Assembly (NCBI GenBank): GCA_900754605.1 | Contig: CAAEDK010000230.1 | Location: 1 to 5,799, forward strand | DNA: 5,799 nt | DNA from: an uncultured Oscillospiraceae bacterium | GTDB lineage: Bacteria > Bacillota_A > Clostridia > Oscillospirales > Oscillospiraceae | Direction: 5' to 3' | Shown here: positions 1-4,846 of the stretch, piece by piece | Position numbering within the stretch: the stretch's first letter is position 1 | How the letters are laid out: each line of letters begins with the position of its first letter | The notes under the pieces: generated by a model | The model's input: only the letters and a program-made list of their open reading frames with translations | Databases searched by the model: none | What the model was told of the DNA's origin: nothing | Made by a program: the position numbers and the translations under genes

Positions 1-86
1 CCCATTCGCGGCCCCTTTAGGGGCGTTGTCCGTATTGTGCCCTTCTAGGGCTTACTCAAGCCCCCGGCTTAGCCGGGGGTCCTGAC
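1..86 (+). mobile_element. Probable right end of an IS200/IS605-family element (partial)
   Basis: Three perfect hairpins follow one another: 11-15/20-24 (loop TTTA), 39-43/47-51 (loop TCT) and 61-68/72-79 (8 bp, loop TTA). The last is preceded by TCAAG and followed by TCCTGAC. No T-run follows any of them on either strand, so they are not terminators. A C/G-rich hairpin introduced by AAGCC and followed a few bases later by a TGAC/TCAC-like tetramer is the usual look of the subterminal hairpin and cleavage site of single-strand IS200/IS605 transposons. The element body would lie before base 1 and cannot be checked here; the boundary at about 86 is inferred. Family assignment is pattern recognition only. 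Confidence 0.45.
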
Positions 87-102
87 TTGCGAAATGAACC
101 AA
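1..102 (+). ncRNA. Possible 3' scaffold of a TnpB omega-RNA with its guide (partial)
   Basis: In IS605/IS1341-type elements the right end doubles as the scaffold of the TnpB guide RNA, and the flanking DNA just past the element serves as guide. If the end is at the TGAC at 83-86, bases 87-102 (TTGCGAAATGAACCAA) would be the guide. The three hairpins at 11-79 fit a compact scaffold. The tnpB gene would end at or just before the window; a frame open until the TGA at 83-85 exists but is too short to identify. This is inference from architecture. Confidence 0.33.
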
Positions 103-141
103 AATTCAGAGAACAACACCTTGGGAACTGATTTCTGCATG

Positions 142-168
142 AAAAAACCGGCCTGAGAATCAGACCGG
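142..168 (-). terminator. Strong intrinsic terminator of unknown upstream unit
   Basis: Minus-strand RNA forms a 9-bp stem, CCGGTCTGA against TCAGGCCGG (168-160/156-148), with a TTC loop and six T directly after it (147-142). The one non-Watson-Crick position (164/152) is a U-G wobble only in minus-strand RNA and a mismatch in the other sense, which fixes the orientation. No minus-strand protein gene lies between this and the potD terminator, so it ends either an RNA gene or operon read-through. Confidence 0.8.
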
Positions 169-177
169 AGAAATTTT

Positions 178-220
178 GGTCTGCCACCCGGAGCAGACCG
201 GTGTCCGGGCCGGGTGGCAG
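178..220 (-). repeat. Overlapping, mutually exclusive inverted repeats
   Basis: Two perfect inverted repeats share bases. CTGCCACCCG at 181-190 pairs with CGGGTGGCAG at 211-220 (10 bp), with a smaller CCGG/CCGG stem at 198-208 inside. GGTCTGC at 178-184 also pairs with GCAGACC at 193-199 (7 bp, 8-base loop). Both cannot form together. A further 9-bp repeat, ACCAAAATT at 98-106 with AATTTTGGT at 172-180, shares bases 178-180. The shared strands sit just upstream of the 142-168 terminator, as in attenuators. Confidence 0.6.
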
Positions 221-373
221 TGAAGCGCAAAGCGCCAAAATGTCAGGTGGACCGGACCCTGTACGGGACCGGAACCTGCGGGTGCCGGCGTGCGGGACCG
301 GGAACCCGGTAGGGGGATCTGGAGGAGATCTCCAATCAGAAAAGGGGGGAAAACATTGTGGATCCTTGATCCG

Positions 374-387
374 AGTATAGAATACCA
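374..387 (-). promoter_or_regulatory. Possible promoter -10 region for the structured RNA
   Basis: Minus-strand TGGTATTCT (387-379) resembles an extended -10 element, and the overlapping TATACT (379-374) differs from TATAAT at one base. The nearest -35 candidates at the right distance (around 396-402) are poor. Transcription would start near 367-372, at the first hairpin of the structured stretch. The call is weak. Confidence 0.25.
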
Positions 388-487
388 CATTGGGCGGAAA
401 AGTTATCACGAAATTTCGGCTAAAGAGTGAACAATTTGTAAATCTAAAGAAAGGATAGGTTTCTGATCTTTGGATGGTGAACAAGAG

Positions 488-522
488 AAAAACAGCCCCA
501 GGACATTGATCCCGGGGCTGTT
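488..522 (-). terminator. Intrinsic terminator of the potABCD operon
   Basis: AACAGCCCC (522-514 read on the minus strand) pairs with GGGGCTGTT (499-491), continued inward by a G-U wobble (513/500) and two G-C pairs, with a loop of about 8 bases and five T after the stem (492-488, partly in it). The wobble exists only in minus-strand RNA and there is no T-run on the other side, so it works for minus-strand transcription. It lies about 37 bases past the potD stop. Confidence 0.92.
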
Positions 523-558
523 GAACGATAAATTTGTCGTTTTAAATGCAGTGACCAG

Positions 559-1665
559 TTAGGCCAGAATACCTAAATCAGTCCACAGATCGTTGTAGAG
601 GGTGCGGGTCGCTGCAGGGCGGACCAAATAGGATTCGCAGTTCTTCAGAACCTCTTGGGGGGCGGCCATGATCTCATAAAGCGCAGGATCTAACTCCTCG
701 CCGTAAGTCTCCTCATAGTAGTCAGGATAGCGCTCCAGGGCTTCCTTGTTGGGGGAGGCGTAGCCGATATAGTCCATGTTCTTCAGAGAGGCATCAGTGG
801 AGGAGAGGAAATTGATCCACTCTTCGGCCTCATCCTTGTTCTCAGCATCCTTCAGCACGCACATGGCGTCCACAAACCAGTTGGAACCTTCCTCGGGAAC
901 CACATATTTCAGATCGGGGTTGGTTTCCAGCATCGTGAGATAGTCGCCGGCATAGTAGGCGGAGATAGCGGCCTCGCCGGTCTCCATCTTGTCAAACACT
1001 TCATCCATAACAAAGGCCTGGTAGACACCAGCCTCTTTGGCTTGGGCAAGAAGGTCATAAGCGGCCCGCAGCTCGTCTTCGCTGTCGGTGTTCACGGAAT
1101 AGTTCAGATCCATCAGGGCGATTCCCAAGGCGTCCCGGGAGTTATTGATCATCAGAACCTGGTCGGCGTACTGGGGATCAAACATGGCGTCCCAGCTGGT
1201 AATGGGCTCCTTCACCATGGCGCTGTTGTAGATGATGCCCAGGGTACCCCAAGCATAAGGAACCGTGTACTTGTTCTCCGGGTCGTAGGACAGGTTTTTG
1301 AACCGATCGTCGATCAGTGAGAAGTTGGGGATGTTATCGTAGTTCAGCTCGGCCAGCATTCCCTCTTCGATCAGCTGGGAGATCATATAGTCAGAGGGAA
1401 CCACAACGTCATAGTTGGCGCCGCCGGTCTTGAGCATGGAATAGAGTTCTTCGTTGCTGGGGACAGTCTGGTAGTTGACTTCAATCCCGGTCTCGTGCTC
1501 AAATTCATCGATCAAACTCTCATCAATATATTCGCCCCAGCTGCACACGTTGACCACGCGCTTTTCAGAGTTGCCGGAGTCGGCAGGATCGCTGCCGCCG
1601 GAGCAGCCGGCCAGCAGGCCGGCGGAGAGGGCCAGAGCCAGAGTCAGGGAAACTGTTTTTTTCAA
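559..1665 (-). CDS. potD: Polyamine ABC transporter substrate-binding lipoprotein PotD
   Basis: This 368-residue extracytoplasmic receptor captures spermidine/putrescine-type polyamines and hands them to PotB/PotC. A KK signal peptide and hydrophobic stretch (4-19) end in the lipobox LAGC with Cys21 as lipid anchor; a Gly/Ser/Asp-rich linker (22-35) follows. The bilobal family-1 fold is marked by CSWGEYID (41-48), VPSDY (89-93), YAWGTLGIIYN (137-147) and IGYASPN late in the protein. Against E. coli PotD as I remember it, Ser91/Tyr93 and Asp266 match Ser83/Tyr85/Asp257, but Thr35, Asp168, Glu171, Trp229 and Trp255 correspond to Gly44, Asn175, Asp178, Tyr238 and Phe264, so ligand preference may differ. 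The start is TTG at 1665, 9 bases after GGAGG; no in-frame ATG precedes it. It is the last gene of the operon and is followed by a strong terminator. Length is normal for the family. Confidence 0.93.
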   Translation of the reverse strand: MKKTVSLTLALALSAGLLAGCSGGSDPADSGNSEKRVVNVCSWGEYIDESLIDEFEHETGIEVNYQTVPSNEELYSMLKTGGANYDVVVPSDYMISQLIEEGMLAELNYDNIPNFSLIDDRFKNLSYDPENKYTVPYAWGTLGIIYNSAMVKEPITSWDAMFDPQYADQVLMINNSRDALGIALMDLNYSVNTDSEDELRAAYDLLAQAKEAGVYQAFVMDEVFDKMETGEAAISAYYAGDYLTMLETNPDLKYVVPEEGSNWFVDAMCVLKDAENKDEAEEWINFLSSTDASLKNMDYIGYASPNKEALERYPDYYEETYGEELDPALYEIMAAPQEVLKNCESYLVRPAATRTLYNDLWTDLGILA

Positions 1666-1679
1666 TTGATCATTCCTCC
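1662..1679 (-). promoter_or_regulatory. potD ribosome site with TTG start and overlapping ATG minicistron
   Basis: GGAGGA (1679-1674) is followed 9 bases after GGAGG by the TTG start of potD. An ATG (1673-1671) directly abuts the Shine-Dalgarno and opens a three-codon frame, ATG-ATC-AAT-TGA, whose stop (1664-1662) overlaps the TTG. The ATG is too close to the ribosome site for normal initiation, so TTG is chosen: only that frame gives the lipoprotein signal peptide. Confidence 0.8.
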
Positions 1680-1698
1680 AATAACGTTCAGAATTTTA

Positions 1699-1724
1699 TT
1701 TTTACGGTGAATCCACCATAAAAA
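1699..1724 (-). other. Stem-loop between potC and potD
   Basis: TTTTTATGGTG (1724-1714) pairs with CACCGTAAAAA (1709-1699): 11 bp with one U-G wobble (1718/1705, a mismatch in the plus-strand RNA) and a four-base GATT loop. It starts right at the potC stop and is followed by A-rich sequence, not a T-run, so it is not a standard intrinsic terminator. A role in mRNA processing or in protecting the potD message, raising receptor over permease levels, is inferred. Confidence 0.6.
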
Positions 1725-2591
1725 TCAGGTGTGGCGCTGCCTGGCGGCGGCACGCTCCTGGCGGGCTTCACGCACATTGATGATGACAAGAAGGATCAGA
1801 ACAGTGATAAACAACAGAGTGGATACTGCGTTGACCTCTGGGCTGATGCGCTTCTTGGTCATGGCGTAGATACGCATGGCCAGGTTGGCAGTGCTGGAGC
1901 CGGCGGTGAAGTAGCTGATAACAAAGTCGTCCACCGACATGGTGAAGGCGATGAGCAGGCCGTTGATGATGCCCGGCTTGATTTCCGGGACGACTACCTT
2001 CCAGAACGCCTGCATCCAAGTGCAGCCCAGATCCTGGGCCGCATCCACCAGGTTCTTGTCCATCTGCCGCAGCTTAGGCATGATAGACAGAATCACATAG
2101 GGGATATTGAAGGTGATGTGAGCAATGAGCATAGTACCGAAGCCAAGATACAGCTGCTCGGGCAGCTGGAGCCCAAAGGACCCGTTAGCCCAGTGAGCGA
2201 AGTCGCCCCACAGATTGAAGAAGGCCACAAAGAATAGGCAGAGTGAGACACCAGTGACGATCTCCGCATTGACCATGGGGATGTTGTTCACCGTCATCAG
2301 CGGGGTGCGCCAGCGCTTTCTCATGTTGTAGAAGCCAATGGCGGCAAAGGTGCCCGCAATGGTGGCGATGACTGCCGCCAGAACCGAGACAGCCAAGGTG
2401 GTATACAAAGCATCCAGAATCATTTGATCGTGGAATAGTTTGTCATACCAATCCAGGGTAAAACCGGCCCATACAGAACGGCTTTTGGAGTCGTTGAAGG
2501 AAAAGACGATGAGTACAAAGATGGGGGCATAGAGAAAGAGAAAAATCAGGCCGGTCATCAGGCGGCTGAACAGAGAAGGTCTCCGATTCAT
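1725..2591 (-). CDS. potC: Polyamine ABC transporter permease PotC
   Basis: This is the second inner-membrane permease (288 residues) of the PotABCD importer, pairing with PotB to form the channel. Six hydrophobic segments are visible, roughly 12-32, 62-88, 105-125, 150-170, 208-228 and 254-273. The cytoplasmic EAA coupling loop begins at DAAQDLG (183-189) and runs to about Pro206; it docks onto PotA. Late motifs FTMSVDDFVISYF and ISPEVNA are typical of PotC. Between the third and fourth segments is an extra stretch of about 20-24 residues (126-148), absent from E. coli PotC as remembered and predicted to be on the receptor-facing side. The ATG overlaps the potB stop as ATGA, with only a weak AGGCGG ribosome site, so translation is probably coupled. 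The basic C-terminus (RQERAAARQR) follows inside-positive topology. Confidence 0.93.
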   Translation of the reverse strand: MNRRPSLFSRLMTGLIFLFLYAPIFVLIVFSFNDSKSRSVWAGFTLDWYDKLFHDQMILDALYTTLAVSVLAAVIATIAGTFAAIGFYNMRKRWRTPLMTVNNIPMVNAEIVTGVSLCLFFVAFFNLWGDFAHWANGSFGLQLPEQLYLGFGTMLIAHITFNIPYVILSIMPKLRQMDKNLVDAAQDLGCTWMQAFWKVVVPEIKPGIINGLLIAFTMSVDDFVISYFTAGSSTANLAMRIYAMTKKRISPEVNAVSTLLFITVLILLVIINVREARQERAAARQRHT

Positions 2592-3445
2592 AGCATCACC
2601 GCCTGTTCCTCGCCTTCACCGAAGCGATTCATCACAGTCATACAGACAACGACTACCAGCATCATCACCAGCGCAACAGCAGAGCCAAGCTGAGGGTTAT
2701 AGGCTGTGCCCTTGAACTGCATTTCGATGAGATTGCCCAGCAGGAGCTGCTTACCTCCGCCTAACAGCTGGGAGATGGCAAAGGTGGAGACTGCGGGGAC
2801 AAACACCATAGTGATGCCGGAAAGAACACCGGGGAGAGACAGGGGCAAAGTGACCCGCCGGAACACGGTAGCTGAGTTGGCGCCCAGATCCCGGGCGGCT
2901 TCAATAAGCCGGTGGTCGAGTTTAACGATCACCGAGTAGATGGGCAGGATCATAAAGGGAAGAAAATTGTAGACCATACCCAGCACCACAGCCCCCTGGG
3001 TGTTAATCATCTTAAAATATTCCAGATTGGTGCCGAATATACCGTTGATCAGGTTGAACAGACCAATGGCCTCAAAGAAACGGTTTAAGAGACCTGTATT
3101 CTCCAGAAGGGACATCCAGGCGTAGGTCCGCAGCAGAAAGTTCATCCACATGGGCAACATGATGAGCATCATGGCGATGCGCTGGAACCGGGGGCCTTCG
3201 CGGGCCAGGAAGCACGAGACGGGGTAGCCCAGCAGCAGGCAGATAGCGGTGGCGATAAAGGCCAGCTTAAAAGAACGGGTGAATACCACCATGTAGTCGC
3301 CGATCCGGGCGAAGTTGTCCAGCGTAAACCCGCCCTCCACGGAGGAGAAGGCATATACAACGATCATCAGGATCGGAATGACCACGAAGACAGCCATCCA
3401 CAGTACATAAGGGGCGGAGAATAGTGCCAGTTTATTCTTCTTCAT
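2588..3445 (-). CDS. potB: Polyamine ABC transporter permease PotB
   Basis: This is the first permease subunit (285 residues from the chosen start), partner of PotC. Hydrophobic segments lie near 9-33, 60-81, 90-113, 150-173, 205-225 and 253-272. The motif [14 protein letters not shown] (97-110) and [12 protein letters not shown] (159-170) are characteristic, and the EAA loop starts at EAARDLG (182-188) before [11 protein letters not shown]. The frame stays open to an ATG at 3511, but MKKNKLALF at 3445 is chosen: AGGAGG sits 6 bases upstream (3457-3452) and the longer form adds 22 arginine-rich residues that merely read through the end of potA. With this start it overlaps potA by 14 bases, and its TGA overlaps the potC ATG by 4. 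It contains a slightly long loop (about 131-149) before the fourth segment. Confidence 0.93.
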   Translation of the reverse strand: MKKNKLALFSAPYVLWMAVFVVIPILMIVVYAFSSVEGGFTLDNFARIGDYMVVFTRSFKLAFIATAICLLLGYPVSCFLAREGPRFQRIAMMLIMLPMWMNFLLRTYAWMSLLENTGLLNRFFEAIGLFNLINGIFGTNLEYFKMINTQGAVVLGMVYNFLPFMILPIYSVIVKLDHRLIEAARDLGANSATVFRRVTLPLSLPGVLSGITMVFVPAVSTFAISQLLGGGKQLLLGNLIEMQFKGTAYNPQLGSAVALVMMLVVVVCMTVMNRFGEGEEQAVML

Positions 3446-4613
3446 GTTCCGCCTCCTGATCCTCCGCCTCTGGATCGAAGTCGGCATCGCTGATCTCTTC
3501 ATACTCCTCACTATAAGAGGAATAGTCTCCGAACATCCCGGAGTAGTGGCTCTTTTTCATTACATGGATACCATCGGGGTCGATTTTGATCCCAATGCGG
3601 GAGCCCACAGGGGACAGGTCGGTAGTCTGGATCAGCCACTTGAAGCCGTAGAAGTCTACGATGATATCATACTGCATCCCTTTGAAGGTCACAGAGGTGA
3701 CGGTGCCCTTCAGCTGGCCCTGGCCCTCCGGGACAATATCTACGTCCTCCGGGCGGATGACCACATCCACCGGCTCGTCCTTGGCGAAGCCCTTGTCCAG
3801 GCACTGGAAGCGGCGGTTGAAGATTTCTACCACGCCGTCGGCCCGCATGATGCCGTCGATGATGTTGGACTCGCCGATAAAGTCGGCTACGAAAGCGTTT
3901 TTGGGTTCATTATAAATGTCTTCAGGGGTTCCGATCTGCTGGATCTTGCCCTCGTCCATGACGACTACAGTGTCGGACATAGCCAGGGCCTCCTCCTGGT
4001 CGTGGGTAACATAGATGAAGGTGATGCCCATGGCCTGCTGAATACGCTTAAGCTCGATCTGCATATCCTTGCGCAGACGCAGATCCAGTGCGCCCAGAGG
4101 CTCATCCAACAGCAGCACCTTCGGCCGATTTACCAGAGCACGGGCAATGGCCACGCGCTGCTGCTGGCCGCCAGACAACGAGGAGACGGCCCGCTTCTCA
4201 AAGCCCCGCAGGTTCACTACATTCAGCATTTCTGTGACCCGCTCTTGGATCTCGGACTCCGGAAGTTTGACCTTGCGATGGGTATCCGGGTCGGTCTTTG
4301 GAATGCGAAGGCCAAAGGCGATATTTTCAAACACATTCAGATGGGGAAAAAGGGCGTACCGCTGGAATACAGTATTGATAGCCCGCTTATGGGGCGGAAT
4401 ATCATTGATCCTCACGCCGTCAAAAAAAATGTCCCCCTGAGTGGGCGTCTGAAAACCGCCGATGATACGAAGAGTGGTGGTTTTGCCGCACCCACTGGGA
4501 CCCAGCAGCGTGAGGAATTCCTGATCGTTGATGTATAGATTGATGTTGTCCAGCACGACCTCGCCGTCAAACGCCATGGTACAGTTGGCCAGACGGATCA
4601 GCTCTTTCGGCAT
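3432..4613 (-). CDS. potA: Polyamine ABC transporter ATP-binding protein PotA
   Basis: This 393-residue ATPase energises polyamine import. Visible in order: Walker A GPSGCGKT (38-45), Q-loop Gln84 in [10 protein letters not shown], signature LSGGQQQR (146-153), Walker B LLLDE (167-171), D-loop GALD (174-177) and H-switch His204 in VTHDQEEA. A charged insertion of about a dozen residues (106-118) lengthens the helical domain. The C-terminal half (about 240-352) carries the TOBE-type regulatory domain, with [10 protein letters not shown] as its landmark. The protein then runs into an exceptional acidic tail: residues 361-393 hold 16 Asp/Glu and no Lys/Arg, making it longer than the ~350-378 usual for PotA. 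The start has a GGGAGG site 4 bases upstream. The last codons also encode the potB ribosome site and first codons. First gene of the operon, behind a strong promoter and a structured leader. Confidence 0.95.
   Translation of the reverse strand: MPKELIRLANCTMAFDGEVVLDNINLYINDQEFLTLLGPSGCGKTTTLRIIGGFQTPTQGDIFFDGVRINDIPPHKRAINTVFQRYALFPHLNVFENIAFGLRIPKTDPDTHRKVKLPESEIQERVTEMLNVVNLRGFEKRAVSSLSGGQQQRVAIARALVNRPKVLLLDEPLGALDLRLRKDMQIELKRIQQAMGITFIYVTHDQEEALAMSDTVVVMDEGKIQQIGTPEDIYNEPKNAFVADFIGESNIIDGIMRADGVVEIFNRRFQCLDKGFAKDEPVDVVIRPEDVDIVPEGQGQLKGTVTSVTFKGMQYDIIVDFYGFKWLIQTTDLSPVGSRIGIKIDPDGIHVMKKSHYSGMFGDYSSYSEEYEEISDADFDPEAEDQEAEHEEE
3452..3457 (-). promoter_or_regulatory. potB ribosome binding site inside potA
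   Basis: A perfect AGGAGG on the minus strand, 6 bases from the ATG at 3445-3443, lies within the potA codons for Gln-Glu-Ala near its end. It decides the potB start against the longer reading frame from 3511 and implies coupled translation as ribosomes finish potA. Confidence 0.85.
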
Positions 4614-4726
4614 AGATCCTCCCCCATTTCTATGAATTAAAAAATGTCAGCTCCCTCGGTTTAGTTCCCGCCGGAGTCCGCCCTGGAGGGACAGAGGACT
4701 ACCTGCGCGGGGATTCACGGATAGCG
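4614..4726 (-). promoter_or_regulatory. Structured 5' leader of the potABCD mRNA
   Basis: About 110 bases lie between the expected transcript start and the potA ATG. Potential stems: TGCGC/GCGCA (4728-4724/4708-4704), AGTCC/GGACT (4700-4696/4679-4675) with CCCT/AGGG inside, and CTCC..CGG/CCG..GGAG (4676-4668/4659-4651) with a GG/AG internal loop. The second and third share bases 4676-4675. Six T follow (4644-4639) after a six-base gap. The CCTCC of the second hairpin is also complementary to GGAGG of the potA ribosome site (4623-4618, GGGAGG). This hints at attenuation or translational control; I recognise no riboswitch class. Confidence 0.4.
4618..4623 (-). promoter_or_regulatory. potA ribosome binding site
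   Basis: GGGAGG on the minus strand within GGGGGAGGATCT directly precedes the ATG. Spacing is short, 4 bases, but the site is strong and no competing start exists nearby. Confidence 0.75.
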
Positions 4727-4732
4727 CAATCA

Positions 4733-4761
4733 ACTATATCTGTTTACCTTAGAAATGTCAA
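4733..4761 (-). promoter_or_regulatory. Sigma-A-type promoter of potABCD
   Basis: On the minus strand a perfect -35 TTGACA (4761-4756) is followed after exactly 17 bases by TATAGT (4738-4733), one base from consensus. AT-rich sequence directly upstream (ATATTTTCGACAAAATCC) could act as an UP element. Transcription should start near 4724-4727. It lies after the end of the preceding pseudouridine synthase gene, so potABCD is its own unit. Confidence 0.88.
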
Positions 4762-4807
4762 TGGATTTTGTCGAAAATATAGGGGGAATTTTGCGGAGAA
4801 AACAGGG

Positions 4808-4846
4808 AAAAACGCCTGATAGGACAGGGGAAAACACCGAGGTGTC
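4808..4846 (-). terminator. Possible weak terminator after the pseudouridine synthase gene
   Basis: Two small hairpins follow in minus-strand sense. ACAC-CTCG-GTGT (4845-4834) overlaps the stop codon and runs into four T. CCTG/CAGG (4828-4825/4818-4815, six-base loop) is followed, after CG, by five T (4812-4808). Each stem is short, so efficiency is doubtful and some read-through into potABCD is possible. Confidence 0.3.

Larger units (their letters stand above)
142..372 (-). ncRNA. Candidate structured RNA or attenuated leader, unknown family
   Basis: On the minus strand this ~230-base stretch reads as nearly continuous hairpins ending in an intrinsic terminator. In 5'-to-3' order: 372-368/364-360 (GGATC, loop AAG); palindrome 333-324; 310-305/302-297 (ACCGGG/CCCGGT); a 35-base hairpin 278-244 with stems CAGGT/ACCTG, CCGG/CCGG and CCC/GGG; 235-232/228-225 (GCGC); a 10-bp perfect stem 220-211/190-181; then the terminator 168-142. 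A GGTTCCGGTCC-like motif recurs three times near 305-296, 276-267 and 259-250. A terminator of its own, ~320 bases after the potD terminator, argues for a separate transcript. I see no match to 6S, SRP, tmRNA or RNase P motifs. The 5' end is a guess from a weak promoter. It could instead be a leader of a gene beyond the left edge, now interrupted by the insertion element. Confidence 0.33.

Noticed and set aside
11..79. The three hairpins at the left edge as terminators
   Set aside because: None is followed by a T-run on either strand; they fit a transposon end better.
1..80. A CRISPR-like repeat series
   Set aside because: The three hairpins differ in sequence and spacing; there are no repeated units with unique spacers.
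56..484. A 142-codon minus-strand open frame with a TTG start
   Set aside because: No ribosome site, low-complexity Pro/Arg/Ser-rich product with no domain, and it runs through an intrinsic terminator and the insertion-element hairpins.
3443..3511. Extended potB start at 3511 giving 307 residues
   Set aside because: The extra residues are arginine-rich read-through of potA codons, and a perfect AGGAGG precedes the ATG at 3445.
3444..4538. A 364-codon plus-strand open frame opposite potA
   Set aside because: It is the antisense of strongly conserved ABC ATPase motifs, has no recognisable product, and arises from the codon bias of potA.
4639..4650. CTGACA at 4650-4645 as a second potA promoter
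   Set aside because: No -10-like hexamer occurs at 16-18 bases downstream before the start codon.
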